Notes: a model not told the origin generated them from the letters alone. A stretch of DNA of 55,796 nucleotides from Acidobacteriota bacterium (GCA_016191015.1 JACPPM010000211.1:1-55796), one strand, 5' to 3'. Positions 35,045-43,277 are shown, counted from the stretch's first letter. Numbers and translations: made by a program.

Positions 35045-35939
35045 GATGCACCTTCTTTTCGGCCAGCAGGAAGTCGGGCAGATTCCGGAAGTTGCGGTGC
35101 AAGCCGATTTGCCGATAGTCGAGCCCCATGGCGAAGCCGACGAGCTGGGTGAAGTAGGCCGCCGGCAGCTTGCTTTCGGTCTTGAACTCGCGACTCATCG
35201 TCCGCTGGAAGCACTCGAGGTTGCACATGCAGATCGGGCAGGCCGTTGCGATCACGTCGGCCCCGCGCCGTTGCGCCTCCTTCAGGATGATGTACCCGAG
35301 CCGCAACCCCACCTCCTCGATCGTGCCGGTGAGCGACCCGCCGCAGCAACGCGTCTTCAGCGGCCAGTCAATCGGCTCCGCACCGACGGCCCGGAGCAGC
35401 CGATCCATCGTCATCGGATTGTGCTGGTCGTCGAACGAGGCGTATGGGCGCACGAGCAGACATCCGTAGTAGCAGGCTACGCGCAGTCCCTTCAGCGGCC
35501 GCTTGACCATGCCCGCGATCCGGTCGAGGCCGATATCGTTGACGAGGACGTCGAGCGGATGCCGGATCACAGTGCGTCCTGCGTATGAAAGGCCTCCTGC
35601 CTGGAGTGAGGTCCGGATCTTCTCGCCGATCTCCGGATACTCCTCCATGTACCGCTTCGCCTTGTCCAGGACGAAACAGCAGGCGCTGCAAGGCGGAACG
35701 ATTGTCGCCTTCTTCGACTCCGGATCCTGTTTTTCCGCCAGCGCAAGGTTGCGCGCCGCCAGGGCGAACGACTTGGTCTCATCCACGGCCATGTAGACGG
35801 TCGCGCCGCAGCAGTTCCAATCATCCAGCTCCTCGAAATCGACCTTTAATGCATTGAAGATTGCCAGGAGCGACTCCTCGTACGCCTTGCCATTGTCCTT
35901 CAAGGCGCAACAACACCCGGGGTAGTACAGATATTTCAT
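35031..35939 (-). CDS. hdrB: Heterodisulfide reductase subunit B
   Basis: The 302-residue protein has two CCG domains: YYPGCCC with NCCGAT and PPCSACC, then CYYGCLLVRP with RCCGGSLTG and CPICMCNLE. These ligate the non-cubane [4Fe-4S] clusters that reduce a disulfide or similar acceptor. A methanogen-type CoM-S-S-CoB is not expected in a bacterium, so the physiological acceptor is unknown. Its ATG overlaps the hdrC stop and its 3' end overlaps hdrA by 14 bases. Confidence 0.88.
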   Translation of the reverse strand: MKYLYYPGCCCALKDNGKAYEESLLAIFNALKVDFEELDDWNCCGATVYMAVDETKSFALAARNLALAEKQDPESKKATIVPPCSACCFVLDKAKRYMEEYPEIGEKIRTSLQAGGLSYAGRTVIRHPLDVLVNDIGLDRIAGMVKRPLKGLRVACYYGCLLVRPYASFDDQHNPMTMDRLLRAVGAEPIDWPLKTRCCGGSLTGTIEEVGLRLGYIILKEAQRRGADVIATACPICMCNLECFQRTMSREFKTESKLPAAYFTQLVGFAMGLDYRQIGLHRNFRNLPDFLLAEKKVHHVLA

Positions 35940-36550
35940 GCGGCACCTCTTCTGCCCGCGGCCGGCGCATCGTCATGGTTGAGGGCGTGCAGGATGGTCT
36001 TGAGCTCGCCGGTGCGCTTGATCGCATCCGGCACCAGGCCGACGCGCCCGCGCAGCCAGAGCCTCAAGGCAAATCCGCCGTGGTAGAAAAGCTTGAGCGG
36101 GTTCGTCCTGAGGAAGAGCCTTACGGCCAAACCGCCCTCGCGGTTGCGACCGTGCTTCTCCACCATCTTGAAGAACTCGCGGGCCATGATGGCTACCGGG
36201 AAGCGCTTCGGATACACCTTCTCAGCGATGGCCCTGCGTTTGAGCGCATACATGAAGTCCGTGATCTTGATCTGCTTGGGGCACTCCACCGTGCAGGCGT
36301 AACACGACGAGCACAACCAGATCGTGAAACTCCGAAGCACTTCGTACTTGTAGCCGGCGCGTGTCATCGCAACCAGCCTCCGCGGGGTGTAGTCCATGTA
36401 CGGACTCACAGGACACGTCCCGCTGCATGTACCGCACTGGATGCACCCGACCAGCTTGTCGCCACCGGGCAGGGCGGCGATCTCCCGGGCGAAGCCCGGG
36501 TCCAGATCCGACTCGTAGGTGATTCTCCGCTGCCCCAGCCATTCAGGCAT
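35936..36550 (-). CDS. hdrC: Heterodisulfide reductase subunit C
   Basis: The 204-residue protein has two [4Fe-4S] motifs, CIQCGTCSGTCP and CSSCYACTVECP, and the adjoining SPYMDYTPRRLV helix typical of HdrC. It connects HdrA to HdrB. It is the first gene of the seven-gene operon, with a GAGAGGAGG ribosome site. No membrane anchor (HdrD/E-type) is encoded, so the complex is cytoplasmic. Confidence 0.87.
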   Translation of the reverse strand: MPEWLGQRRITYESDLDPGFAREIAALPGGDKLVGCIQCGTCSGTCPVSPYMDYTPRRLVAMTRAGYKYEVLRSFTIWLCSSCYACTVECPKQIKITDFMYALKRRAIAEKVYPKRFPVAIMAREFFKMVEKHGRNREGGLAVRLFLRTNPLKLFYHGGFALRLWLRGRVGLVPDAIKRTGELKTILHALNHDDAPAAGRRGAA

Positions 36551-36842
36551 CGCGGCCTCCTCTCAGCAGGCCGCAAGCCCGGGGAGCGGGTCGCGCCGTT
36601 TCCTACATCAGGCGTCGACCGTCATCCGGCCGGATCCAGGGATTTCCAGTCGCGAAACGAGAATGGCCGTCCGGCAACATCTTCAGGAGGAGTGCGGGAT
36701 CAAGGCTCGAGCGCATCACTTCGTCCTCCCAGGTATGGAAATTCGCCCGAAATATGAAACTGTGCGGCGCCGCCCCCGGCCTGCGCCCCCGAAAAATGAA
36801 ACGTCAGACAATATTACCAAGCGATCTATTACTCCTGGTTAA

Positions 36843-36871
36843 ATTATACGGGAGCGTGTCCGGTGTGTCAA
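36843..36871 (-). promoter_or_regulatory. Perfect-consensus sigma70 promoter of the hdr-mvh operon
   Basis: On the minus strand TTGACA (36,871-36,866), exactly 17 bp, then TATAAT (36,848-36,843) match the consensus at all 12 positions. Transcription would begin near 36,836, giving a leader of about 285 bases before hdrC. I recognise no riboswitch or gene in that leader. Confidence 0.8.
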
Positions 36872-36904
36872 TGGAAGGGTCGGTGGCAACGTCCCGGGAA
36901 CCAC

Positions 36905-36957
36905 CCACTACCGATCCGTCCCCAGGCCGATGGCCGGTACCCGGACTGGTAGTGGGA
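36905..36957. terminator. Nested inverted repeat between the hydrogenase remnant and the hdr promoter
   Basis: A 15-bp inverted repeat (36,905-36,919 against 36,943-36,957) has two mismatches and a perfect 9-bp outer stem (CCCACTACC). A smaller stem (GGCC-GAT-GGCC) lies inside the loop. It is directly downstream of the decayed hydrogenase fragment on the minus strand, so it may have been that gene's terminator, or it may insulate the hdr promoter. No U-tract follows. Confidence 0.45.
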
Positions 36958-37479
36958 TCAAGCACTTCGGGTACGGATTGACGAGAATACTCCGGATTCC
37001 CCGGCGAGGCGGGAGAGGATCAGGTCTTTGAGTTTCTGAGCCGCGTCGCGAACGGGTTGGGACAGTGCTGCCCCCGCCTCGAACGTGCTCCCCTCGATTC
37101 CATAGATGGTGAGGGCTTTGGGGAGCGATCCGAGTGCGCGCGCGAGAGCGATCGCCCGCACGACGACGCTCTTGAACGGGTTCTTGCAGATGGGGCTGAG
37201 CCCCACAGACGGGGCGGCTTCGCGGGCGATCGCGGGCAGCCGATCGTAGTTCAAGTTGTACCGGGCCAACGGCCCGACGAGGCAACCGCCTCGATCGCGG
37301 ATAGCTGAGTGGAGAGCGTTCGAGTGCTCGACATGCTCCTCCTGAAAGTGCTCTTCATGCACACGCACGGGAATGTCGAGGCCTCGATTCGAGATCAGGC
37401 GGCCTTCGTTGAAGGGCTACTCGTCCTGGTGCCGCAGTGCCACAAGCTCGTAGTCCCGCTCGAAGTCGGGGAAAGGCAT
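36958..37479 (-). pseudogene. Decayed fragment of a second [NiFe]-hydrogenase large subunit
   Basis: In one minus-strand frame the sequence reads MPFPDFERDYELVALRH, then an in-frame TAG (37,417-37,419), then PFNEGRLISNRGLDIPV, EEHFQEEHVEHSNALHS and VGPLARYNLNYDRLP, ending with a diverged tail. This resembles the middle of group 3 hydrogenase large subunits. Both nickel motifs (RxCGxC and DPCxxC) are missing, so it cannot be active. It is not a copy of the intact MvhA in this window, whose equivalent region has different sequence. A shorter open stretch from a GTG at 37,368 (136 codons) remains. Confidence 0.7.
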
Positions 37480-37607
37480 GGAGGCCGGTCACGTCGTACG
37501 GTCATGGAGGCACGGAACGCTCCACGCGCCAAGCGCACGGAGCGTGCCGGACACTCTCATCCGCTGCCGGGATCACGGCACCCGGTGGCGCTCGACGAAT
37601 GCCGCTG

Positions 37608-38735
37608 TCAGATCGACCCAGACGGGCTGATCTCGCAGTCGCCGCTCCCCGTATCGACGCGAATCCGTGTCTTCCCGTCACCTCGCCGGGCGCCTGTGAT
37701 TTCGCGACCCGATTTCTTGTACGTGGCGTCCGGATAGCGCACCTCCAGGTCGCCGCTTCCCTGATCGGCATCGAGGTCGAAGGACGCATCCTTTCCGGCG
37801 TAGATCTTGACATCCCCGCTCCCGGTGTCGACCACGACTTCGTGCGCTGTGGCGAGCGAGCTCTCGAGCGTGACATCGCCGCTCCCGGTGTCGCCCTTGA
37901 AGACCTCCACCTCGACCCTCAGTGCGCGAATGTCTCCCGATCCGGTATCGGTCTCGAGCGTTCTGGCGGTTCCGTTTTCGATCAGGATATCTCCCGATCC
38001 CGTGTCAGCCCGCACCTTGGCGGCATCGACCTGATGCACCTGGATGTCACCCGATCCGGTGTCGAAGTTGCCGTCTCCCTTCAGCGCTTGCACGTGGACG
38101 TCGCCCGAGCCGGTATCGACGCCGAGGGGTCCGGTGAACGACTCCACGTGCACGTCTCCGCTACCAGTGTCGATGATGAGCTGGCCCGAGAGTCTGCCCG
38201 CATGGACGTCGCCGGCTCCGTCTCGGTAGGCCGCGTTCGCTCCCGCAGGAAACTGGATCTTCACGTCCACAAAGAGGGTCGGCCGGCTGCTCGACTTCGA
38301 GCCATAGATGTTGACGCGGTGGCCGAGGTAGTGAGTGGAGGTCGAGCTCCCGAAGATCGACCACCATCCGCTGTCCTCGCCGTTGCGTGGGTAGTGAAAC
38401 CCATCGTATTTGTCCACCGGGTACGAGAGCGCCCACTCGGCTCGCCCCTCCCTGTCCCTGCTCTCGATCCACTTCATCCCCGCCAGCAACTCCTGGGTCT
38501 CTGCGTCGCTTCGGCCCGACGCCTGGACCGTCGCGTCGACAACGAGATCGGGGCCGGAGCCCGGCACAAGCTCGGCTGTTCCTGCGAGATTCGCAAGCCG
38601 TAGGGTCTGCCCTGCTGCGAGCTTGAAACTGTGGGTGAAACTCCGGGAGTGGGTGCCCGGTCCAGACGATGCCCATAGCGTCGAGTGGATAACCAGAGTC
38701 GCCGCCATCCCCGCGGCTAATGAATACCTGCGCAT
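37608..38735 (-). CDS. Exported DUF4097-type beta-helix protein with GSGD repeats
   Basis: The 375-residue protein begins with a signal peptide (MRRYSLAAGMAATLVIHSTLWAS). The C-terminal 200 residues consist of about ten short repeats, each built around DTGSGDV or DTGSGDI at spacings near 20 residues. This is the DUF4097/putative adhesin pattern, which folds as a right-handed beta-helix. The N-terminal part, with a GTAELVPGSGPDLVV segment, is also typical. Location would be periplasm or cell surface. Function in the family is largely unknown. Confidence 0.82.
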   Translation of the reverse strand: MRRYSLAAGMAATLVIHSTLWASSGPGTHSRSFTHSFKLAAGQTLRLANLAGTAELVPGSGPDLVVDATVQASGRSDAETQELLAGMKWIESRDREGRAEWALSYPVDKYDGFHYPRNGEDSGWWSIFGSSTSTHYLGHRVNIYGSKSSSRPTLFVDVKIQFPAGANAAYRDGAGDVHAGRLSGQLIIDTGSGDVHVESFTGPLGVDTGSGDVHVQALKGDGNFDTGSGDIQVHQVDAAKVRADTGSGDILIENGTARTLETDTGSGDIRALRVEVEVFKGDTGSGDVTLESSLATAHEVVVDTGSGDVKIYAGKDASFDLDADQGSGDLEVRYPDATYKKSGREITGARRGDGKTRIRVDTGSGDCEISPSGSI

Positions 38736-38801
38736 GCCTTCCTCCTTACAACAGATCCACGCCGTGCAGTACGCACGCCGCCATCGAAATGTTCCGCAGG
38801 C

Positions 38802-39374
38802 TCAGGCAGGGAACACGGCCGTTAGATCGATGCGTCCGTGTCCTAGCGAGGCGACCTGGACCGCTGCTGTCTTGGTGTACGTCCTGGGCTTCGCGTACAC
38901 GCCACGACCACCGAGCCGGTGAACGGCGATCGTCTCCCGGTCCGGGAACACTATCCAGTACTCAGCCACTCCCATCTCTTCATAGAGTCGCAGCTTCTCA
39001 ACCGTATCCCGGTGATACGTTTGCGAAGTGACGATCTCGACGATCAAGTCCGGAGCTCCACGGCATCCAAACCGGCCGACCTTCGCTGGGTCGCAGACCA
39101 GAACCAGGTCCGGTTGAACCACGTTCCTCTCCTTTCCGCGAGGCACCGGAAACCGTACCTCGAACGGCGCATAGAAAACCGCACAGCCCGTGTCGCCGGC
39201 GTGGGCGTGGAACTGAACGAAGAGAGCCCTCGAGATCTCCCTGTGCCGTCTCGGAATGGAGGTCGGCAACCGGTATTCACGTCCGCCGATCCGCTCGACT
39301 CGCTCCCCAATCCCCCACCCCGAAAGCTCATCCTTTGCTCTGGGTGTCGGTCTTTTGGCAGTCGGCGAGTTCAT
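38802..39374 (-). CDS. Uma2-family (DUF820) restriction-fold nuclease-like protein
   Basis: The 190-residue protein has VVQPDLVLVCDP (Asp), APDLIVEIVT (the E-x-V of the PD-(D/E)xK core) and EKLRLYEEMGVAEYWIVFP with the lysine, then DRETIAVHRL. This is the standard Uma2 pattern. The family is abundant in cyanobacteria and many environmental bacteria and is thought to be mobile; function is poorly known. The stop is 66 bases upstream of the DUF4097 start. Confidence 0.85.
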   Translation of the reverse strand: MNSPTAKRPTPRAKDELSGWGIGERVERIGGREYRLPTSIPRRHREISRALFVQFHAHAGDTGCAVFYAPFEVRFPVPRGKERNVVQPDLVLVCDPAKVGRFGCRGAPDLIVEIVTSQTYHRDTVEKLRLYEEMGVAEYWIVFPDRETIAVHRLGGRGVYAKPRTYTKTAAVQVASLGHGRIDLTAVFPA

Positions 39375-39535
39375 GAGCTCCCGGAGACGGACGGATGTTT
39401 CCGTTTCGACGCGAGAGTTGCGAAGGTCATCATACCCGAGCGCTCACTCGTGTCGTGTGCGCCAGGTCACATGTCGCAAGCCGGACATAGCCGGCAGGGC
39501 TGCCGCAAAGTGGAGGCGCCGACTCGGGCGAGGCC

Positions 39536-39705
39536 GTTCCGTGCGAAACCGCAGATGGCGCAGATTTCCGCGCAGATCACGCAGATTCTTCCAGCATTCA
39601 ACCGACGAGCAACTTGCTCCTCACTCTCGGGTCGGCGCTAAGCAATCGGCGACATCTGCGAGTCAATCTGTGAAATCTGCGGTTTCCGGGACTTTGCCGT
39701 AGCCT
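39536..39705. repeat. Dispersed intergenic repeat, copy B, with terminal inverted repeats
   Basis: This copy carries a perfect 12-bp inverted repeat, GAAACCGCAGAT (39,545-39,556) and its complement (39,675-39,686), and several CGCAGAT iterations inside each arm. It shares order and spacing of landmarks with 149-296. Such CAGAT-rich palindromic elements occur between genes in many environmental genomes; no transposase is associated. The element's right edge abuts the ParE remnant. The gap 39,375-39,985 otherwise holds only that remnant. Confidence 0.8.
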
Positions 39706-39733
39706 TGGAGACCGGGCGGGGAAATCGCTGACG

Positions 39734-39904
39734 CGACTCCACCGCTGGCCGGAATCAGGAAGACCACTCCCAGAGTTCCCCGACCTTCCCTACCGGGAGG
39801 TCGTCATCGCACCGTACCGCTTCTTCTACAGAGTTGCGGAAGACACAGTCTGGATCGTGGCTGTTTGGCACGGTGCACAACGCCCTGACCCGCCAGCGGA
39901 ATGA
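39734..39904 (+). pseudogene. C-terminal remnant of a RelE/ParE-type toxin
   Basis: The plus-strand frame reads RLHRWPESGRPLPEFP, then LPYREVVIAPYRFFYRV and VWIVAVWHGAQRP before the stop: the C-terminal half of ParE toxins, with the conserved FPESGR-like, RE and YRV/H-AR features. About 30-40 N-terminal residues and any start codon are missing, and the repeat at 39,536-39,705 lies where they should be. No antitoxin is adjacent. Confidence 0.65.
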
Positions 39905-39985
39905 TCGCCCGTCCCACCTGGAATCGCGTCGCACATTGCGCTTGCGAACGCCAGTTGGAGGCCGCTTCCTCACTATCCGACTCGA

Positions 39986-40378
39986 TCAGACCAGCTCGAT
40001 CCGTGCTCGGTGTCCCCCAGCGCGGGCCAGGCGCCGGTCGCGAGTGAGCAACGGCGCGTCGAGCGCCTCGGCCAAGGCGACGTAGACAGCATCGTAGGCC
40101 GTGAGATTGCCTCGCATCTCCCAGACCCGCGGCAGAAGGATGTCGTGGGGATACCGAGTGAGCGGCAAGTCAGCCAGATCGGATAGCGCCGCACGGCACC
40201 GCGCCGCGCTCACATCTCCTGTGCCTGCGTAGCGGCGAAGTACTTGCGCGACCTCGACATCGATCAGGTGAGGTGCATGCAGCGTCTCCCCGAGGCCGAA
40301 CAGCCGTACGTCGACGGCCGCGGCGGCAGGTGTACGCAGCAGCAGCTCGAGCACGGCCGAGGCATCTACAACCGTCAC
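39986..40378 (-). CDS. vapC: VapC-type PIN-domain toxin
   Basis: The 130-residue PIN ribonuclease has the four acidic positions visible: Asp5 in VVDASAVLE, Glu in DVEVAQVLRR, Asp in YDAVYVALAE and Asp in LLTRDRRLA. It cleaves RNA when not bound by its antitoxin. Its GTG start overlaps the antitoxin stop (GTGA), so the two are translationally coupled. Confidence 0.87.
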   Translation of the reverse strand: MTVVDASAVLELLLRTPAAAAVDVRLFGLGETLHAPHLIDVEVAQVLRRYAGTGDVSAARCRAALSDLADLPLTRYPHDILLPRVWEMRGNLTAYDAVYVALAEALDAPLLTRDRRLARAGGHRARIELV

Positions 40379-40605
40379 CGGCCGTTGCGCTCTTCCCGAA
40401 CGGCCTTCGCCGGGGAAACGGACGGCGTGACAACTGAACGACCCGCCAGTCGCGCGCGGAGGTCCTGAAGGGTCGGCCGCTCGGCCGTGAGGCGGATCTC
40501 ATTCAGCAGGTAGTCAGAGAGGGACATGCCAGCCATCGCGGCGCGAGCCTTGAGGCGGCGGTGCAGCTCGGCGGGGACATTCCGGATCTGGATCATGCCT
40601 GACAT
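40375..40605 (-). CDS. vapB: VapB/FitA-like ribbon-helix-helix antitoxin
   Basis: The 76-residue protein has an N-terminal ribbon-helix-helix, MIQIRNVPAELHRRLKARA then GMSLSDYLLNEI, and a C-terminal toxin-binding tail. The start is either ATG 40,605 or ATG 40,596. The predicted transcription start falls at about 40,605, so the message may be leaderless, which favours the first ATG. It binds VapC and probably represses its own promoter. Confidence 0.82.
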   Translation of the reverse strand: MSGMIQIRNVPAELHRRLKARAAMAGMSLSDYLLNEIRLTAERPTLQDLRARLAGRSVVTPSVSPAKAVREERNGR

Positions 40606-40640
40606 GTGTACAACATAAAAGCATGTGCTACGCATGTCAA
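40600..40640 (-). promoter_or_regulatory. vapBC promoter with overlapping inverted-repeat operator
   Basis: On the minus strand TTGACA (40,640-40,635), a 17-bp spacer and TATGTT (40,617-40,612) form a strong promoter. An 11-bp inverted repeat with one mismatch, TGACATGTGTA at 40,600-40,610 against 40,629-40,639, brackets it, covering the -35 box and the start site. Ribbon-helix-helix antitoxins typically bind such sites, so this is the probable autoregulatory operator. Confidence 0.7.
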
Positions 40641-42244
40641 GCACACAGTCGCATTTGTCTCCGGCGTCCTCCGAATGCGCAGGCGATGAGGAAGGCGCTG
40701 GATGCGAGGTAGTAGAGGAAATATCCCTGGTCGCCTGCAGCGCTGGTCGCACCCATGAAGTCGAGAAACGGCACCTGGTTCATCGGTCCGATGTACCAGA
40801 GGAGCGTGTAGAGCACCTCGAAGAGCTTACTGCTGCCACTCCAGACGCCGAGAGCCAGCGCCATGCTCGGCACGAACAACGCGCCGGTCACCCAGGCCGC
40901 GAGGCTCATCCAGTCTCCGCCTCTGATGTTCCCGATGGCTGTGCCGCACCCTGTGAGGACCATGACGGCGATCCCCGCCAGCAAGCTCGCCGGAAATTGC
41001 CGCCACAGAGCGCCGGGAGAGGAGAAGACGAGCAGGCCGGTTTCGTGCTGCTCCTCGCGACAGCCGAGGGATGAGAGGATGGTGATCGGCCAGATCCACG
41101 CGAAGGGGAGAATCCACTGCCGCGAGATATTGGCGGGCGCGGCGAGGCAGGCGATGAGAAGGCCCGCGGATACGATGTACCACCACCGGGAGCGTCCCGT
41201 CAGCGCGAGCCGGATTTCGGCCGCGACCATCCGGGAAAGGTGGAATGCCTTCGCCTCCGGATGAAGCGGGGAAAGATGCGAATGCCGCGATGGGGGCGGA
41301 ATCTCCTCGGCCGGATCCACGCCGCCGTTCTCGGGGCTCAGGCGCTTGACTCGCGCCGACTCGCGGGACGGGTTGAATCTGTCGAAGAAGAATGCTGCGA
41401 TCAGGGCCAGAAGCGCGCCTGCGACGAGCCAGGCGAACCGGGCAAGCAGGATCCCGGCGCTCCACTCGACCCCTTCCCACCGGAACGTTGTGGCGATCCG
41501 CTCCTTTTCCAGGATGCTGTAGCCGATATTGACGTCGGTTTCCTTGTAGTCCGGGTAGACCCGCTTGCAGCTTTCGATCATGCTGTTCAGCGGCACGGAC
41601 ACGCCGAGCGGATCGGCGAGAGCCTGCCAGGTGCCGAACAACGATGTCGTCATCGCGCCGGTGGCCAGGATTGACATCCAGAGAAAGAAATACGCCACGT
41701 TTCCGAAGCCGCCGCGCAGCCAGCTGATCGTCTCGAAGAGGACGGCCAGAGCCGCCACGAACGCCAGCCACGGCAGCGTGATGAGAAGAAAGGGCGAGAG
41801 GAGCGGCCAGAGACGCACCTGCATGTCCTCGCCACGGACGAGCTGCATGACAAGCGCCACGACGGCGAGGACCAGCACGATGGCACTCAGGACGGCGAGG
41901 TTGCTGAGCGTCTTGCCGACGGTGTAGAGAGCGCTGCTCATCCGAGTCGTCGCCAGAATCTGGCCGACACGCGTCGTCCGGTCTCGATCGACCGCGCCTT
42001 TCACCAGGTAGAAGCCGGCCAGTGAGAGGAACGCGCTCGTCATCAGTGCGACCGTGCTCCCCATCCAGGCCGAGTTGTATACGCCGCGGTGGGTGCCGAG
42101 CGCGACTGTCAGATAATGGGCGTCAGGGGGCGGGACAAACGTGTAGCCGACGTATGCCGTGATGGCGAGAGTGATCAGGAAGCTGTATCGGCGTGTCCGT
42201 TCGAGAAAGTCGGCGCGTCCGATCTGGTAGAGCAGGCGGATCAC
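40637..42244 (-). CDS. ABC-2 type transporter permease
   Basis: The 535-residue protein has about ten to twelve hydrophobic segments, for example FLITLAITAYVGYTFV near the N-terminus, LAVLSAIVLVLAVVALVM and FAWLVAGALLALIAAFFF, with a hydrophilic break of about 60 residues in the middle. It appears to be two fused six-helix permease halves. It is translationally coupled to the ATPase gene (overlap 42,241-42,244). The substrate is unknown; bacterial relatives export lipids, peptides or act in membrane stress. Its 3' end overlaps the vapBC -35 box. Confidence 0.8.
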   Translation of the reverse strand: MIRLLYQIGRADFLERTRRYSFLITLAITAYVGYTFVPPPDAHYLTVALGTHRGVYNSAWMGSTVALMTSAFLSLAGFYLVKGAVDRDRTTRVGQILATTRMSSALYTVGKTLSNLAVLSAIVLVLAVVALVMQLVRGEDMQVRLWPLLSPFLLITLPWLAFVAALAVLFETISWLRGGFGNVAYFFLWMSILATGAMTTSLFGTWQALADPLGVSVPLNSMIESCKRVYPDYKETDVNIGYSILEKERIATTFRWEGVEWSAGILLARFAWLVAGALLALIAAFFFDRFNPSRESARVKRLSPENGGVDPAEEIPPPSRHSHLSPLHPEAKAFHLSRMVAAEIRLALTGRSRWWYIVSAGLLIACLAAPANISRQWILPFAWIWPITILSSLGCREEQHETGLLVFSSPGALWRQFPASLLAGIAVMVLTGCGTAIGNIRGGDWMSLAAWVTGALFVPSMALALGVWSGSSKLFEVLYTLLWYIGPMNQVPFLDFMGATSAAGDQGYFLYYLASSAFLIACAFGGRRRQMRLCA

Positions 42245-43125
42245 GCTGCGACCCCGTTGCGGCTCGCGGATACCCAGTACAGATAGGCGTCTTCCAGAGT
42301 GGGCGTGGTCGGCTGAGCTGCGCTGGCCGGCGCTTCATCGGCAACGACGCGCAAGTGCACACCATCACCCCGCCTGATCGCACCGCTGATGAGGTACTTC
42401 TCTTTCGCGGCACGCACGTCGGTGCTCGCGACTACCCACTCCCAGGCTTTGCCATCCACGCTGTTGAGCAGCTCCTCAGGGGTGCACTGCCTCACGAGCC
42501 TCCCTTTGTTGATGATCGCAATACCGGTGGCGGCCGCCTCGACGTCCGAGACGATGTGAGTCGAGAGGATGATGATACGTTCCCCCGACAGCTCCGAAAG
42601 CAGGTGCCTGAAGCGCACGCGTTCCTCGGGATCGAGTCCGACGGTGGGCTCGTCCACAATCAGCAGCGCGGGATCATTGAGGAGCGCCTGGGCGATCCCG
42701 ACGCGCTGTTTCATGCCGCCGGAGTAGCCGCCGAGGGCCTTTTGCGCAACCCCGCTAAGGTTCACGACCTCAAGCAGCTCCGCAATGCGCCGTCGTGCGA
42801 CGGCACCATCGAGTCCGCGCGCCGCCGCCAGATACTCGAGGAACTCAACCGCGCTCAGGTTCGGGTAGATACCGAAATCCTGCGGGAGGTACCCGAGGAC
42901 CCGCCGCAACGCGTCTGGTGACGCCGCGATGTCGGCGCCGTCCCAGGTCACCTTTCCGGATGAAGGAGACGTGATCGTGGCGAGAATTCGCATGAGCGTG
43001 GATTTGCCGGCGCCGTTTGGCCCGAGCAGACCGAGGATTCCCGGGCGCACCTCCAGGCTGAACTCGCGCAAACCCCAGACGTTCCCCCTGTAGACCTTCG
43101 AGACCCGCTCAATTTTCAACTCCAC
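42241..43125 (-). CDS. ABC transporter ATP-binding protein
   Basis: The 294-residue protein has Walker A GPNGAGKST, the Q-loop YLPQDFG, signature SGGMKQR and Walker B LLIVDEPTVGLDPEE with the H-loop ILSTHI. A C-terminal 60-residue tail follows the ATPase. It drives the downstream permease. Order ATPase then permease is the common one for ABC-2 exporters. Confidence 0.88.
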   Translation of the reverse strand: MELKIERVSKVYRGNVWGLREFSLEVRPGILGLLGPNGAGKSTLMRILATITSPSSGKVTWDGADIAASPDALRRVLGYLPQDFGIYPNLSAVEFLEYLAAARGLDGAVARRRIAELLEVVNLSGVAQKALGGYSGGMKQRVGIAQALLNDPALLIVDEPTVGLDPEERVRFRHLLSELSGERIIILSTHIVSDVEAAATGIAIINKGRLVRQCTPEELLNSVDGKAWEWVVASTDVRAAKEKYLISGAIRRGDGVHLRVVADEAPASAAQPTTPTLEDAYLYWVSASRNGVAA

Positions 43126-43277
43126 GCCGCCTCCTCAACTCCCCGGAAATCATGGACAGACTAACAGACGAAGTCGGCGGACGTCTTGTTCCCGTTTTTC
43201 GACGCAGAAACCCCGAGGTGCGGAATGCTCATGTGCATGGGCATGCATCGGGGTTGCCCAATGAGCCTGGCATTGAC

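Noticed and set aside
37369-37737. Plus-strand open frame over the hydrogenase remnant and the DUF4097 3' end
   Set aside because: It is antisense to recognisable hydrogenase-like sequence and has no conserved domain.
37608-38735. Regular DNA repeats considered as a CRISPR array
   Set aside because: The repeats are in-frame coding GSGD units without equal-length unique spacers, and no cas genes are nearby.
39536-39705. Copy B considered as an insertion sequence
   Set aside because: It has terminal inverted repeats but is only about 150-170 bases with no transposase; a MITE-like or palindromic repeat is the most that can be said.
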